A stretch of 64,000 nt of DNA from positions 682,001 through 746,000 of the forward strand of contig NZ_WAHS01000001.1 of assembly GCF_015714715.1 (NCBI RefSeq), written 5' to 3'. Position numbers and translations under genes: made by a program. Positions 8,609 through 17,162 of the stretch are shown here, piece after piece. Below the pieces are notes generated by a model, which was not told the origin of the DNA, ran no database searches, and worked only from the letters and a program-made list of their open reading frames with translations. Source of the DNA: Aestuariivirga litoralis. GTDB taxonomy: Bacteria > Pseudomonadota > Alphaproteobacteria > Rhizobiales > Aestuariivirgaceae. Each line of letters opens with the position of its first letter. Position 1 is the stretch's first letter.

Positions 8609-9503
8609 CGAAGGCTCCCAGTCTTTTGGCGGCCAACAGATAGAAACCCATGATGACCATGGGCACGACGGTGAAAGCTGCCGCGAGCGGAATGTCTCCG
8701 GCGGTGCCTTGCAGCGTGTAAACCGTCTGGCCGATCATCGGGCGGGAATTGCCGACGATTTGCGGGATGATGTAGTCGCCCAGCGTAAGCGAAAATGTGA
8801 AGATTGAGCCTGCGACCACGCCGGGGAAACTGAGCGGCAGGATGATGTCTTTAAACGTGCGCCGCGGCGAGGCGCCGAGATCAGCCGCGGCCTCTACATA
8901 TTCGCGCGGCACGCGTTCCAGCGAGGCCTGGATGGGCAGGATCATGTAGGGCAGCCAGATATAGAGGAACACGAGAAAAGTGCCGATATAGCTGAAAGAC
9001 AGGGATGAACCGCCGATCACCGGAATGGACAAAATTGCGTCCAGCAGCCAGCCCAGATGTAGCGCATTCAGCACCCAGCTGATGATGCCTTCCTTGGCGA
9101 GGATCAATTTCCAGGCATAGACCTTGACCAGATAGGACGACCAGAGCGGCATCATCACCGCCAGATAGAACAGCGCCTTGGTGCGGCCCCTGGCATAGCG
9201 CGCGGCGTAGAACGCGATGGGGTAGGCGATGATGGCGGAGAAGATGGTGACCACGGCCGCCATGGTGACGGTGCGGCCGATGGTGGTCAGGTTTGAGGGG
9301 GTGAACAGCTGGGCATAGGTGGCCAGAGTGAATTCATGGATCACCGTGCCGGAGAAATCATCGAGGTGGTAGAAGCTTTGCAGCAGCAGTGCGAGAAGTG
9401 CGCCCAAATAAACGACACCGATCCATGCCAGCGGCGGCCCCAGCAGCAGGGCTGTGAGGATATAGGAGCGCCGGTAGAAGAGGTTGGAGAGGGTGTTTAG
9501 CAT
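8598..9503 (-). CDS. ABC transporter permease, PotB/YdcU type
   Basis: A 301-residue permease with about six membrane segments. An N-terminal segment [24 protein letters not shown] is followed by a large periplasmic loop, and the EAA motif reads [24 protein letters not shown]. It pairs with the following PotC-type gene to form the membrane channel of a PotBCD/YdcSUV importer. The ATG at 9503 sits only 9 bases downstream of a terminator-like hairpin that separates it from the binding-protein gene, and I see no clear Shine-Dalgarno sequence. Read-through or unfolding of that hairpin may control expression (inference). Confidence 0.9.
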   Translation of the reverse strand: MLNTLSNLFYRRSYILTALLLGPPLAWIGVVYLGALLALLLQSFYHLDDFSGTVIHEFTLATYAQLFTPSNLTTIGRTVTMAAVVTIFSAIIAYPIAFYAARYARGRTKALFYLAVMMPLWSSYLVKVYAWKLILAKEGIISWVLNALHLGWLLDAILSIPVIGGSSLSFSYIGTFLVFLYIWLPYMILPIQASLERVPREYVEAAADLGASPRRTFKDIILPLSFPGVVAGSIFTFSLTLGDYIIPQIVGNSRPMIGQTVYTLQGTAGDIPLAAAFTVVPMVIMGFYLLAAKRLGAFDAL

Positions 9504-9512
9504 TTGGAAAAA

Positions 9513-9538
9513 GGCCCGCCGCCTTTAGGCAGCGGGCC
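9513..9538 (-). terminator. Hairpin between binding-protein and permease genes (partial terminator)
   Basis: GGCCCGCC-GCC and GGC-GCGGGCC pair in a two-part stem around a TTTA loop. On the minus strand it is followed by a run of five T. It lies between the substrate-binding-protein gene and the permease genes of one operon. Such hairpins usually keep the binding protein more abundant than the permeases. Confidence 0.8.
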
Positions 9539-9549
9539 TCCTATTCGGG

Positions 9550-10710
9550 TTACTTGCCTTGAACGGCCAGATAGTCCTTGGCCCATTGCGAATAGGGGAC
9601 GCATTCGCCAGAGGCTTCGCATTTGCCAATGGGGGTGCGCCAGAACTGGATCTTGTCGAAATTGGCCATGCCGTTGGTGTCGCAACCGGCATCGGTCAAC
9701 AGCTCATTGCCCTTGCAGGCGGCGGGCACGGCCGGAACCGAGCCAAACCAGGCGGCGACATCGCCCTGTACCTTGGCATCAAGCGAGTGGTTGAGCCAGG
9801 CATAGGCGCAATTCGGGTGCTTTGCTTCGGCATGGAGCATGGTCGTATCGGCCCAGCCGGTTGCACCTTCTTCCGGAATGGTCGACGCAATCGGCGTCTT
9901 TTCCATCACGGCTTTGTCGGCCTGTAGCAGATTGACCTGGTAAGGCCAGGACGAGGAAGCGACCACGCCTTCATTCTTGAAGTCATCCACCTGCACGGCG
10001 GCATCACCCCAATAGCGGCCCACAAGGGCGCGCTGCTTGGTGACGAGATCGAGCGCTGCTGCGTATTGATCCTTGTTCAGTTCATAAGGGCTCTTGATGC
10101 CGAGCGCCGGGTTCTTCTTCATCAGATAAAGCGCAGCGTCAGCAATATAGATCGGGCCGTAATAGGCCTGCACGCGGCCTTTATTGCTTTTGCCGTCGGG
10201 CAGGTTCTGTTCGTCGAACACTACGCTCCAGCTCTTGGGGGGCTCGGGAAAAACCTTGGTGTTGTAGGCCAGCACATTCGGGCCCCATTGATAGGGTGTG
10301 CCATAATGCTTGCCATCCACAGTATGCCAGGGCGCATCCTGCAGGCGCTTGTCCACATTGCCCCAGTTGGCAATCTTCGAGGTATCGATGGGCTGCACTT
10401 TTTTGCCGGCCACGAGGCGCAAGCTGGCATCACCCGAAGCGGTGACAAGGTCAAAGCCGCCCTGGTTCATCAGGGTGACCATTTCATCCGAGGTGGCTGC
10501 GGTTTTGACATTGACCTTGCAGCCGGTTTCCTTTTCGAAGCCCGTCACCCAGTCATAGGCCTTGTCGCTCTCGCCACGCTCGATATAGCCGGGCCAAGCC
10601 ACGATATCGACTTCGCCTTCCATGTCGGCAGCCTGCAGCGCCGTGTTGGCAGCCGCCCAGAAGGCCATGCCGGCCATGAGAGCCAAAGTTGCTGTTTGAG
10701 ATGCTTTCAT
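9550..10710 (-). CDS. ABC transporter substrate-binding protein, PotD/YdcS type
   Basis: A 386-residue periplasmic binding protein with a signal peptide (hydrophobic stretch at about residues 8-28, ending AALQAADM). The mature part begins EVDIVAWPGYIERG, typical of the PotD/YdcS polyamine-type family. YGTPYQWGPNVLAYN and the WPYQVNLL segment correspond to ligand-contact strands. The C-terminal part has four cysteines (CKG, GCD, GKCEASGEC) that could form disulfides. A GGGAGAATAG ribosome-binding site precedes the start. It is divergent, across only 50 bases, from a guanine-deaminase-like amidohydrolase, so the ligand could be a polyamine or a nitrogenous base; the sequence alone does not decide. 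Confidence 0.88.
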   Translation of the reverse strand: MKASQTATLALMAGMAFWAAANTALQAADMEGEVDIVAWPGYIERGESDKAYDWVTGFEKETGCKVNVKTAATSDEMVTLMNQGGFDLVTASGDASLRLVAGKKVQPIDTSKIANWGNVDKRLQDAPWHTVDGKHYGTPYQWGPNVLAYNTKVFPEPPKSWSVVFDEQNLPDGKSNKGRVQAYYGPIYIADAALYLMKKNPALGIKSPYELNKDQYAAALDLVTKQRALVGRYWGDAAVQVDDFKNEGVVASSSWPYQVNLLQADKAVMEKTPIASTIPEEGATGWADTTMLHAEAKHPNCAYAWLNHSLDAKVQGDVAAWFGSVPAVPAACKGNELLTDAGCDTNGMANFDKIQFWRTPIGKCEASGECVPYSQWAKDYLAVQGK

Positions 10711-10760
10711 TCTATTCTCCCTGTTTTGAAACTCTTAACTGCCTGTAAGGTTAGACCTGA

Positions 10761-12089
10761 ATGCGAAGATGGATCAAGGACCCGCTGGCGGTGCTAGCAA
10801 AAGGCGCTGAGGGTGGGCTTGTCGTGGAAAACGGCAAGATTTCGCAGCTGGTGGGCCGGGGTGAAAAGCCACAATGCGATTCGACTGTTGAAGCCAGTCA
10901 GCACGTGATTCTTCCCGGTCTGATCAATACGCATCATCATTTCTACCAGACGCTGACGCGGGCGCACCCCGATGCGATCAACAAGGAATTGTTCGACTGG
11001 CTGAAGGCGCTCTATCCGGTTTGGGCGCGGCTGAACCCGGAAGCCCACAGGATCGCAACGCGGCTAGCGCTGACTGAGATGATGATGTCGGGGGTAACTA
11101 CCTCATCCGACCATCACTACGTGTTTCCGCCCGGGCTTGATGACGCGATGGACATTCAGGTGGACGAAGCTGTGAAGCTCGGCATGCGCATGACGGTGAC
11201 GCGCGGTTCGATGAATTTGTCAGTGAAGGATGGCGGCCTGCCGCCCGACAGCGTGGTGCAGGATCAGGATACAATTCTGGCTGATTGCGAGCGGGTGATC
11301 GGCAAATATCACCAGCGCGGCGAGGGCGCGCAAATACAGATCGGGCTGGCGCCGTGTTCGCCATTTTCGGTGACTCGGGACTTGATGCGTGAGACTGCGG
11401 TGCTCGCTGAAAAGCATGATTGCCGGCTGCATACGCATCTGGCTGAGACTCATGATGAGGATGCTTTCTGCCTGGCCACCTTCAAGATGCGGCCGCTGGA
11501 TTATCTGGAAGATTGCGGCTGGCTTTCATCTCGGACCTGGCTGGCACATGGCATTCATTTCAACGATGCGGATATCAAGCGGCTGGGAAAGCATGGGGTT
11601 GGCATTTGCCATTGCCCCACATCCAACATGACGCTGGCTTCGGGACGCTGCCGCACTTGTGATCTGGAAGCGGCGGGTGTGCCCGTTGGGCTGGGGGTCG
11701 ATGGCTCGGCCTCCAATGACGCCTCCAACCTGATGGAGGGTGTGCGGCATGCACTGCTGCTCAACCGGTTGACCTATGGGCAGAAGGTCACGCATTTCGA
11801 CGTGCTGCGCTGGGCGACACAGGGTTCGGCTGCCTGCCTGGGGCGGTCTGACATCGGGGAAATCGCGGTGGGCAAGCAGGCTGATCTTGCCATGTTCAAG
11901 CTGGATGAGTTGCGGTTCTCTGGCGCGGGAGATCCACTGGCGGCGCTGGTGCTGTGCGGCGCTCAACGGGCCGACCGGGTCATGATCGCTGGCGCATGGC
12001 GGGTGGTGGATGGCTTGCCGGTAGGCCTCGATCTGGCGCAGCTGCGCAGCCAGCATGGGCGGGCGGCAAAGGCGTTTTTGAACGCTTGA
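10761..12089 (+). CDS. Probable 8-oxoguanine deaminase (amidohydrolase family)
   Basis: A 442-residue metal-dependent hydrolase of the TIM-barrel amidohydrolase superfamily. The N-terminal beta-sandwich is followed by HVILPGLINTHHHFYQTLTR, which holds the first HxH metal pair. Later come RLHTHLAETHDEDAF (metal His and the HxxE motif), HGIHF, the CHCPTSNMTLASG block, and LGVDGSASND with the catalytic Asp. The HFYQTLTRA and CHCPTSNM features match the 8-oxoguanine/isocytosine-type cytosine-guanine deaminase branch, which converts 8-oxoguanine to urate with release of ammonia. Substrate choice is inferred from family resemblance. It is divergent from an ABC importer, which might feed it. Confidence 0.8.
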   Translation: MRRWIKDPLAVLAKGAEGGLVVENGKISQLVGRGEKPQCDSTVEASQHVILPGLINTHHHFYQTLTRAHPDAINKELFDWLKALYPVWARLNPEAHRIATRLALTEMMMSGVTTSSDHHYVFPPGLDDAMDIQVDEAVKLGMRMTVTRGSMNLSVKDGGLPPDSVVQDQDTILADCERVIGKYHQRGEGAQIQIGLAPCSPFSVTRDLMRETAVLAEKHDCRLHTHLAETHDEDAFCLATFKMRPLDYLEDCGWLSSRTWLAHGIHFNDADIKRLGKHGVGICHCPTSNMTLASGRCRTCDLEAAGVPVGLGVDGSASNDASNLMEGVRHALLLNRLTYGQKVTHFDVLRWATQGSAACLGRSDIGEIAVGKQADLAMFKLDELRFSGAGDPLAALVLCGAQRADRVMIAGAWRVVDGLPVGLDLAQLRSQHGRAAKAFLNA

Positions 12090-12143
12090 CCGTGACGCAG
12101 CGCACAACTAATGAGGGCCCGCGCGCTTCAACACGCGTTGAGT

Positions 12144-12218
12144 GGGCCCATAGCTCAGCGGTAGAGCATCTGACTTTTAATCAGAGGGTCGTGGGTTCGA
12201 ATCCCGCTGGGCTCACCA
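12144..12218 (+). tRNA. tRNA-Lys (UUU)
   Basis: A 75-nt cloverleaf with acceptor GGGCCCA pairing with TGGGCTC (one G-T pair), discriminator A and encoded CCA. The D arm is TAGCTCAGCGGTAGAGCA, the anticodon stem TCTGA/TCAGA encloses loop CTTTTAA (anticodon TTT, Lys), and the T loop is GTTCGAATC. It lies between the amidohydrolase gene and glmU. Confidence 0.97.
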
Positions 12219-12330
12219 TTTTCAGCAGCGTTTGTTTGCTTCATCAGTTCTTTACCAAATCCGCCACAATCCTCCCACAGAAGGCAGTTTTTGCCACATT
12301 CATAATGGGTTCAGGGGCAGACTTATCGAC

Positions 12331-13686
12331 ATGACAGCATTGGCTTTAGTGGTTCTGGCGGCGGGCATGGGCACGCGGATGAAATCTGCCACGCCCAAGG
12401 TTCTGCACAAGATTGCCGGCCGCGCGATGCTGGGCCATGTGCTGCATGCCGGCAAGGCACTGGGCGCGCAGAAGGCTGTGGTGATTCACGGACCGGATAT
12501 GGCCGCGGTGCGCAATGAAGCGATGGGCGTGATCGCCTCATGTGAATTTGCCGAACAGACCGAGCGGCTGGGTACCGGGCATGCTGTTGCCATGGCGAAG
12601 CAGGCGCTGGCCGGTTTCAAGGGCACGGTGTTGGTGCTGTATGGCGATGTGCCGCTGGTGAAGGCCGATACACTGAAGGCGCTGCTTTCCAAACTGGACA
12701 GCAAGCGCAAGATGGCGGTGCTGGGATTTGAAGCCGCTGATCCGCATGGTTATGGCAGGCTGATTACCAAGGGCAAGGATGTTCTGGATATCCGCGAGCA
12801 GTTGGATGCCAAGCCTGCCGAGCGGAAAATTAAGTTGTGCAATTCCGGCATCATAGCGATCGATAATGATCTGCTGTGGGCGCTGATCCCCAAGCTTTCC
12901 AACAAGAATGCCAAGGGTGAATTCTATCTCACCGATCTGGTGAAGCTGGCCAACAAGGCCAAGACCAAGGTGGCGCTGGCATTGTGCCCGGAAATTGAAG
13001 TCGCAGGCGTGAATGACCGCAACCAGCTTTCGGTGCTGGAACGCGAGTTCCAGCGCGAGGCGCGGCGCGCGGCGATGAGCCAAGGCGCTACGCTGATTGA
13101 TCCAGACACAGTGTATTTCTCGGCTGATACCAAATTGGGCCAGGACGTGGTGATCGAGCCCAATGTGTTTTTCGGCCCCGGCGTGAGCGTGGGCGATGAC
13201 GTAGAGATTCTGGCGAACTCGCATCTTGAGGGCACCAGCATTGCCAAGGGTGCGCGCATCGGGCCCTTCGCGCGGTTGCGGCCGGGTGCTGAGATTGGTG
13301 AGAAGGTGCATATCGGCAATTTCGTGGAAGTGAAAAAGGCCAGGATAGGCAAGGGTGCCAAGGCCAATCACCTCTCCTACATTGGCGACGCCATTGTGGG
13401 GGCGGGCAGCAATATTGGTGCAGGCACCATCACCTGCAATTATGATGGCTATGAAAAGCACCTCACCGATATTGGCGAGAATGTTTTCGTTGGTTCCAAT
13501 TCTTCTTTGGTGGCGCCGGTGAAGATCGGGGCAGGGGCGAACATTGCAGCATCGAGCGTAATCACCACGGATGTGCCGGAAGATGCGCTGGCAATCACGC
13601 GCGCACCATCCAAAATCATCGATGGCTGGGCCAAGCGCTACCGCGCCGCGCGGGCGGCGGCCAAAGCCGCCAAGCAGAAATCCTAG
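12331..13686 (+). CDS. glmU: Bifunctional UDP-GlcNAc pyrophosphorylase / glucosamine-1-phosphate acetyltransferase GlmU
   Basis: A 451-residue protein of normal GlmU length. The N-terminal uridylyltransferase starts VVLAAGMGTRMKSATPKVLH (nucleotide-binding loop), with VLYGDVPLV as the metal-binding aspartate region. From about residue 250 a left-handed beta-helix of hexapeptide repeats carries the acetyltransferase, including RPGAEIGEKVHIGNFVEVKK and NHLSYIGDA with the catalytic His. It makes UDP-GlcNAc for peptidoglycan and lipopolysaccharide. The start at 12331 places the pyrophosphorylase motif at the right distance. It is followed after 14 bases by glmS, which makes glucosamine-6-phosphate for the same pathway. 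Confidence 0.96.
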   Translation: MTALALVVLAAGMGTRMKSATPKVLHKIAGRAMLGHVLHAGKALGAQKAVVIHGPDMAAVRNEAMGVIASCEFAEQTERLGTGHAVAMAKQALAGFKGTVLVLYGDVPLVKADTLKALLSKLDSKRKMAVLGFEAADPHGYGRLITKGKDVLDIREQLDAKPAERKIKLCNSGIIAIDNDLLWALIPKLSNKNAKGEFYLTDLVKLANKAKTKVALALCPEIEVAGVNDRNQLSVLEREFQREARRAAMSQGATLIDPDTVYFSADTKLGQDVVIEPNVFFGPGVSVGDDVEILANSHLEGTSIAKGARIGPFARLRPGAEIGEKVHIGNFVEVKKARIGKGAKANHLSYIGDAIVGAGSNIGAGTITCNYDGYEKHLTDIGENVFVGSNSSLVAPVKIGAGANIAASSVITTDVPEDALAITRAPSKIIDGWAKRYRAARAAAKAAKQKS

Positions 13687-13700
13687 GAGAGCAGAACAAT

Positions 13701-15527
13701 ATGTGTGGCATCGTCGGCATTCTGGGCACCAAGCCCGTAGCACTCGATATCGTGGAAGCGCTGCGCCGCCTTGAATACCGCGGCTATGATTCAGCGGGTG
13801 TTGCCACGCTGGAAGATGGTGCCATTGCACGCCGCCGCGCGCCGGGCAAATTGCGCAATCTGGAAGACAAGCTGCGCAGCGAGCCGCTGCAAGGTACATC
13901 CGGCATTGGCCATACCCGCTGGGCCACACATGGTGTGCCGAACGAAACGAATGCCCATCCGCATATCGTGGGCGATGTGGTGCTGGTGCATAATGGCATC
14001 ATCGAGAACTTTGCCGAGTTGAAGGAAGAGTTGATCCAGTCGGGTGCTAAGTTTGAAACTCAGACTGACACTGAGGTCGTCGCGCATCTGCTGGCGCAGG
14101 AACGCGCCAAGGGAACCTCACCCATTGAATCGGTGCGTGCTGTTCTGGGGAAATTACGCGGGGCATTTGCGCTGGCGATCATGTTCAAGTCGGAAGATGA
14201 TCTGTTGATTGGTGCGCGCAACGGGCCGCCGCTGGCCGTGGGCCACGGGCAAGGCGAAATGTATCTGGGCTCGGATGCCATTGCGCTGGCTCCCTTCACC
14301 AACCGCATCACTTATCTTGAAGATGGCGACTGGGTTGTGGCGACGCGCAAAAGCTTCCAGATTTTCGATGCGAGCAACCGCATCGTGATCCGACCGATTT
14401 CCTTCAGCCAGGCTTCGGCCATGCTGGTGGACAAGGGCAACCACCGGCATTTCATGGCCAAGGAAATCGAAGAACAGCCGGAAGTCGTCGGCCATACGCT
14501 GGCAGAATATATCGATTTCGGCACGCGCACAGTGAAGGTGCCAGACAAACTGCCTTTTGATTTTGCCAAGCTGGACCGGATTTCGATTACGGCTTGCGGC
14601 ACGGCATCCTACGCCGGGCTTGCTGCCAAATATTGGTTCGAGAAGGTGGCGCGGCTTCCTACGGAAGTTGATATCGCTTCGGAGTTCCGTTACCGCGAGG
14701 CACCGCTGACCAAGAATGGCTTGGCCATTGTGGTTTCGCAATCGGGTGAGACGGCGGATACGCTGGCGGCGCTGCGTTATTGCAAGTCGCAGGGGCAGCA
14801 CACGATTGCCATTGTGAACGTGCCGGAATCCACCATTGCGCGCGAAAGCGAGCTGGTGATCCGCACTTATGCCGGGCCGGAAATCGGCGTGGCCTCCACC
14901 AAGGCCTTCACCTGCCAGTTGGCGGCACTTGCCTGCCTCGCGTTGCTGGCAGGCAAGTTGCGCGGCACGCTGACGCCAGAACTTGAACGCGAATATGTGA
15001 CTGCGTTGATCGAAGCGCCGCGCCACATGACCGAAGTGCTGAAGCAGGAGAAAAACATCGCTGCAGTGGCGCATGAAATCTCCAAGGCGCGCGATGTGCT
15101 GTTCCTCGGGCGCGGGATTAATTATCCGCTCGCCCTTGAGGGCGCTCTGAAGCTCAAGGAGATTTCCTATATCCACGCTGAAGGCTATGCGGCGGGCGAG
15201 TTGAAGCATGGGCCGATCGCGCTGGTCGATGAGCATGTGCCGGTGATCGTGATTGCGCCGCGCGATGAGCTCTATGAGAAGAGCATTTCCAATATGGAGG
15301 AAGTGGCGGCGCGCGGCGGCAAGATCGTTTTGATCACCGACGACACGGCGCACAAGCAGAATGCCCACAAGGCGTTCAGGCATATCCATGTGCCGCACGC
15401 GCATGCCTTCATCAGCCCGCTGATCTATGCGATCCCAGTGCAATTACTGGCCTATCACGCTGCCGTGTTCATGGGCACCGATGTGGACCAGCCGCGCAAT
15501 CTGGCGAAGAGCGTGACGGTGGAATGA
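13701..15527 (+). CDS. glmS: Glutamine--fructose-6-phosphate aminotransferase (isomerizing) GlmS
   Basis: A 608-residue enzyme of normal length. The class-II glutaminase domain starts MCGIVGIL, with Cys at position 2 (nucleophile after Met removal), and contains GIGHTRWATHG and HNGIIENF. Two SIS sugar-isomerase domains follow, with ITACGTASYAG and VVSQSGETADTLAALR in the first, and FLGRGINYPLALEGALKLKEISYIHAEGY in the second. The C-terminus DQPRNLAKSVTVE is the conserved tail. It converts fructose-6-phosphate and glutamine to glucosamine-6-phosphate. It sits between glmU and a small secreted-protein gene that overlaps its stop by ATGA. Confidence 0.97.
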   Translation: MCGIVGILGTKPVALDIVEALRRLEYRGYDSAGVATLEDGAIARRRAPGKLRNLEDKLRSEPLQGTSGIGHTRWATHGVPNETNAHPHIVGDVVLVHNGIIENFAELKEELIQSGAKFETQTDTEVVAHLLAQERAKGTSPIESVRAVLGKLRGAFALAIMFKSEDDLLIGARNGPPLAVGHGQGEMYLGSDAIALAPFTNRITYLEDGDWVVATRKSFQIFDASNRIVIRPISFSQASAMLVDKGNHRHFMAKEIEEQPEVVGHTLAEYIDFGTRTVKVPDKLPFDFAKLDRISITACGTASYAGLAAKYWFEKVARLPTEVDIASEFRYREAPLTKNGLAIVVSQSGETADTLAALRYCKSQGQHTIAIVNVPESTIARESELVIRTYAGPEIGVASTKAFTCQLAALACLALLAGKLRGTLTPELEREYVTALIEAPRHMTEVLKQEKNIAAVAHEISKARDVLFLGRGINYPLALEGALKLKEISYIHAEGYAAGELKHGPIALVDEHVPVIVIAPRDELYEKSISNMEEVAARGGKIVLITDDTAHKQNAHKAFRHIHVPHAHAFISPLIYAIPVQLLAYHAAVFMGTDVDQPRNLAKSVTVE

Positions 15528-15919
15528 AGTGGCTTGCCGCCGGCGCGATTGCATTGGCGTTGCTGACTTCGCAAGCCTCGGCCGAGATTTGGACTTATTG
15601 CGGTGAACTGAGCAGTGGCGGTGCGATGGTGCCGGCGGAGACTAGTATCTCGCGGGATGACGCCGGCAACCTGTCCGGCAACTACTCCTTCGCCTCCGGC
15701 GAGGAGATCCATCCCGGAACATTGTCGCGCGGCCACCTCACCGGCCCGGGGCGCTGGCAGTTCACCTGGCGCGATGATTACGGCACAGGCCGTCTCGATC
15801 TCCGGTTCAATGCAGATGCCAGTGCCTTTGACGGCGTCTGGGGTACGGGCAGGGACAAGCCGCAGCAGCCTTGGAATGGCAAGCTGGGTGTCGCTTGCTT
15901 CGCAGCCCCCACCAGCTGA
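15524..15919 (+). CDS. Small secreted protein of unknown function
   Basis: A 131-residue protein with a clear signal peptide (MKWLAAGAIALALLTSQASA). The mature part of about 110 residues begins EIWTYCGELSSGG and is rich in aromatic and Gly residues, with two cysteines (near the mature N-terminus and near the C-terminus, GVACFA) that could pair. The alternating pattern suggests a beta-rich fold. I do not recognise a family. The ATG overlaps the glmS stop codon, so it is translationally coupled to glmS, but nothing in the sequence links it to amino-sugar metabolism. Confidence 0.75.
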   Translation: MKWLAAGAIALALLTSQASAEIWTYCGELSSGGAMVPAETSISRDDAGNLSGNYSFASGEEIHPGTLSRGHLTGPGRWQFTWRDDYGTGRLDLRFNADASAFDGVWGTGRDKPQQPWNGKLGVACFAAPTS

Positions 15920-15972
15920 CATCGCCCAACAACTGACATTGCGTTCACGCGCTGTTGATGGAGAGTGACTTT

Positions 15973-15997
15973 ACATCGGGGGTCTCACACCCGATGT
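15973..15997 (+). terminator. Possible terminator hairpin after the glmU-glmS unit
   Basis: ACATCGGG and CCCGATGT form a perfect 8-bp stem around a 9-nt loop in the gap between the small secreted-protein gene and msrA. There is no T run after it, so intrinsic termination is doubtful. It could also be a 5'-leader structure of msrA. Confidence 0.35.
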
Positions 15998-16033
15998 TAG
16001 GCTTCAAGATTGAACGCATTATCGGAGCTCCAG

Positions 16034-16735
16034 ATGACCATTCTCAAACGCCGCGCTTTCCTCACTGCCTTGCTGGCCACTTCGCTTTCAGGCGGTCTGC
16101 TGGCCTATCGTGCTGTGGCCGCCGAAAAGGCGGTGATGGTTCCTGCGCCCGAAATGGCCGAGCCTGCGGGCGATGTGGCATCAGAGAAAATCGTGCTGGC
16201 CGGCGGTTGCTTCTGGGGTGTGCAGGGCGTGTTCCAGCATGTGAAGGGCGTGACCAATGCGGTTTCGGGCTATGCCGGCGGCAAGGCTGACACGGCCAAG
16301 TATGACTTGGTGAGCAATGGCGATACGGGCCATGCCGAATCCGTTGAGATCACCTTCGACCCCAAGGTGGTGAACCTGGCCACGCTGCTGCAGATCTATT
16401 TCTCGGTGGTGCACGATCCCACACAGCTGAACTATCAGGGCCCGGATGAGGGCACGCAATATCGCTCTGCGATTTTCCCGTTCAGCGATGCACAGGCCAA
16501 GGTGGCGCAGGCTTATATTGACCAGCTGGACAAGGCCAAGGTGTTCAAGGCGAAGATCGTGACCACGCTGGAGCCCGGCAAAACATTCTATCCGGCCGAG
16601 GATTATCACCAGGATTACCTGACACTCAATCCGCACCAGCCCTATATCGCCTATAACGATATTCCGAAGGTGGAAAACCTGTCCAAGGTGTTCCCGCAGC
16701 TTTACAGCGAAAAGCCGAAACTGGTGAAGGGCTGA
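16034..16735 (+). CDS. msrA: Exported peptide-methionine (S)-S-oxide reductase MsrA
   Basis: A 233-residue MsrA with an N-terminal export signal that carries a twin-arginine-like patch (LKRRAFLTALLATSLSGG), so it is probably exported to the periplasm, perhaps by Tat. The catalytic motif GGCFWGVQGVFQ holds the nucleophilic Cys, followed by GVTNAVSGYAGG, HAESVEITFDP and YHQDYLTLNP. It repairs S-methionine sulfoxide in proteins. The conserved cysteine of the usual C-terminal resolving pair is not visible, which suggests a one-Cys or externally resolved type. A CGGAG element supports the ATG at 16034. It is monocistronic as far as I can see. Confidence 0.92.
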   Translation: MTILKRRAFLTALLATSLSGGLLAYRAVAAEKAVMVPAPEMAEPAGDVASEKIVLAGGCFWGVQGVFQHVKGVTNAVSGYAGGKADTAKYDLVSNGDTGHAESVEITFDPKVVNLATLLQIYFSVVHDPTQLNYQGPDEGTQYRSAIFPFSDAQAKVAQAYIDQLDKAKVFKAKIVTTLEPGKTFYPAEDYHQDYLTLNPHQPYIAYNDIPKVENLSKVFPQLYSEKPKLVKG

Positions 16736-16748
16736 GGCCCTTCAATCA

Positions 16749-17162
16749 TCACTGCGCGGCGGTGCCCCGGTAGAGCAACCGTGTGCCCTTGCTGAGGCTA
16801 TACATCCCATGGGCGCGCACCAGCTTGTAGCTGCCCGCCGTCCAGGTGACAGCGCCGGGGCGGATGATACGCTTGGCGATGAGGGGTGCCTTTTCCCAGG
16901 GCAAATGCAGCTCGGCGCGCGTCTGGTCGCCGCCCATCGGGAACACGACGAAGGCCGAGACCGTGTTGGCGCTGGGCGTGGTCGGGTCCAACCGGTGGCC
17001 CACCTCAAAGGCGCGCACGCAGCGGGCCTGCACAACGGACCACACATAGCCGGCGGGGCCGATGCAACCATGGGCATCCTTGCTGCCGCCGACCATTTGC
17101 GCCGCGGAGGCGGCTGAGGACAGCAACGCCAACCCTACGAGTGATGCGAGAATTGATTTCAT
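16749..17162 (-). CDS. Small secreted protein with Cys-pair motif, unknown function
   Basis: A 137-residue protein with a signal peptide (KSILASLVGLALLSSAASAA). The mature N-terminus has CIGPAGYVWSVVQARCVRAFE, a Cys...S-V-V-Q-A-R-C-V arrangement that also appears, with changes, in the 80-residue exported protein encoded at 19481-19723. A beta-rich domain of about 90 residues follows (SAFVVFPMGGDQTRAELHLP, then VTWTAGSYKLVR), which resembles lysozyme-inhibitor-like or MliC-like small folds only in general character. Function is unknown. It converges with msrA, leaving 13 bases between stops. Confidence 0.7.
   Translation of the reverse strand: MKSILASLVGLALLSSAASAAQMVGGSKDAHGCIGPAGYVWSVVQARCVRAFEVGHRLDPTTPSANTVSAFVVFPMGGDQTRAELHLPWEKAPLIAKRIIRPGAVTWTAGSYKLVRAHGMYSLSKGTRLLYRGTAAQ

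Noticed and set aside
12538-13929. Minus-strand open frame of 463 codons opposite glmU and glmS
   Set aside because: Its composition (many His, Arg, Gln) is typical of an antisense shadow in GC-rich DNA, and both genes on the other strand are unmistakable.
15920-16033. A glmS-type ribozyme or riboswitch linked to the glmU-glmS unit
   Set aside because: The glmS ribozyme lies before glmS in Gram-positives; here there are only 14 bases before glmS, and the hairpin after the unit does not resemble a known riboswitch.
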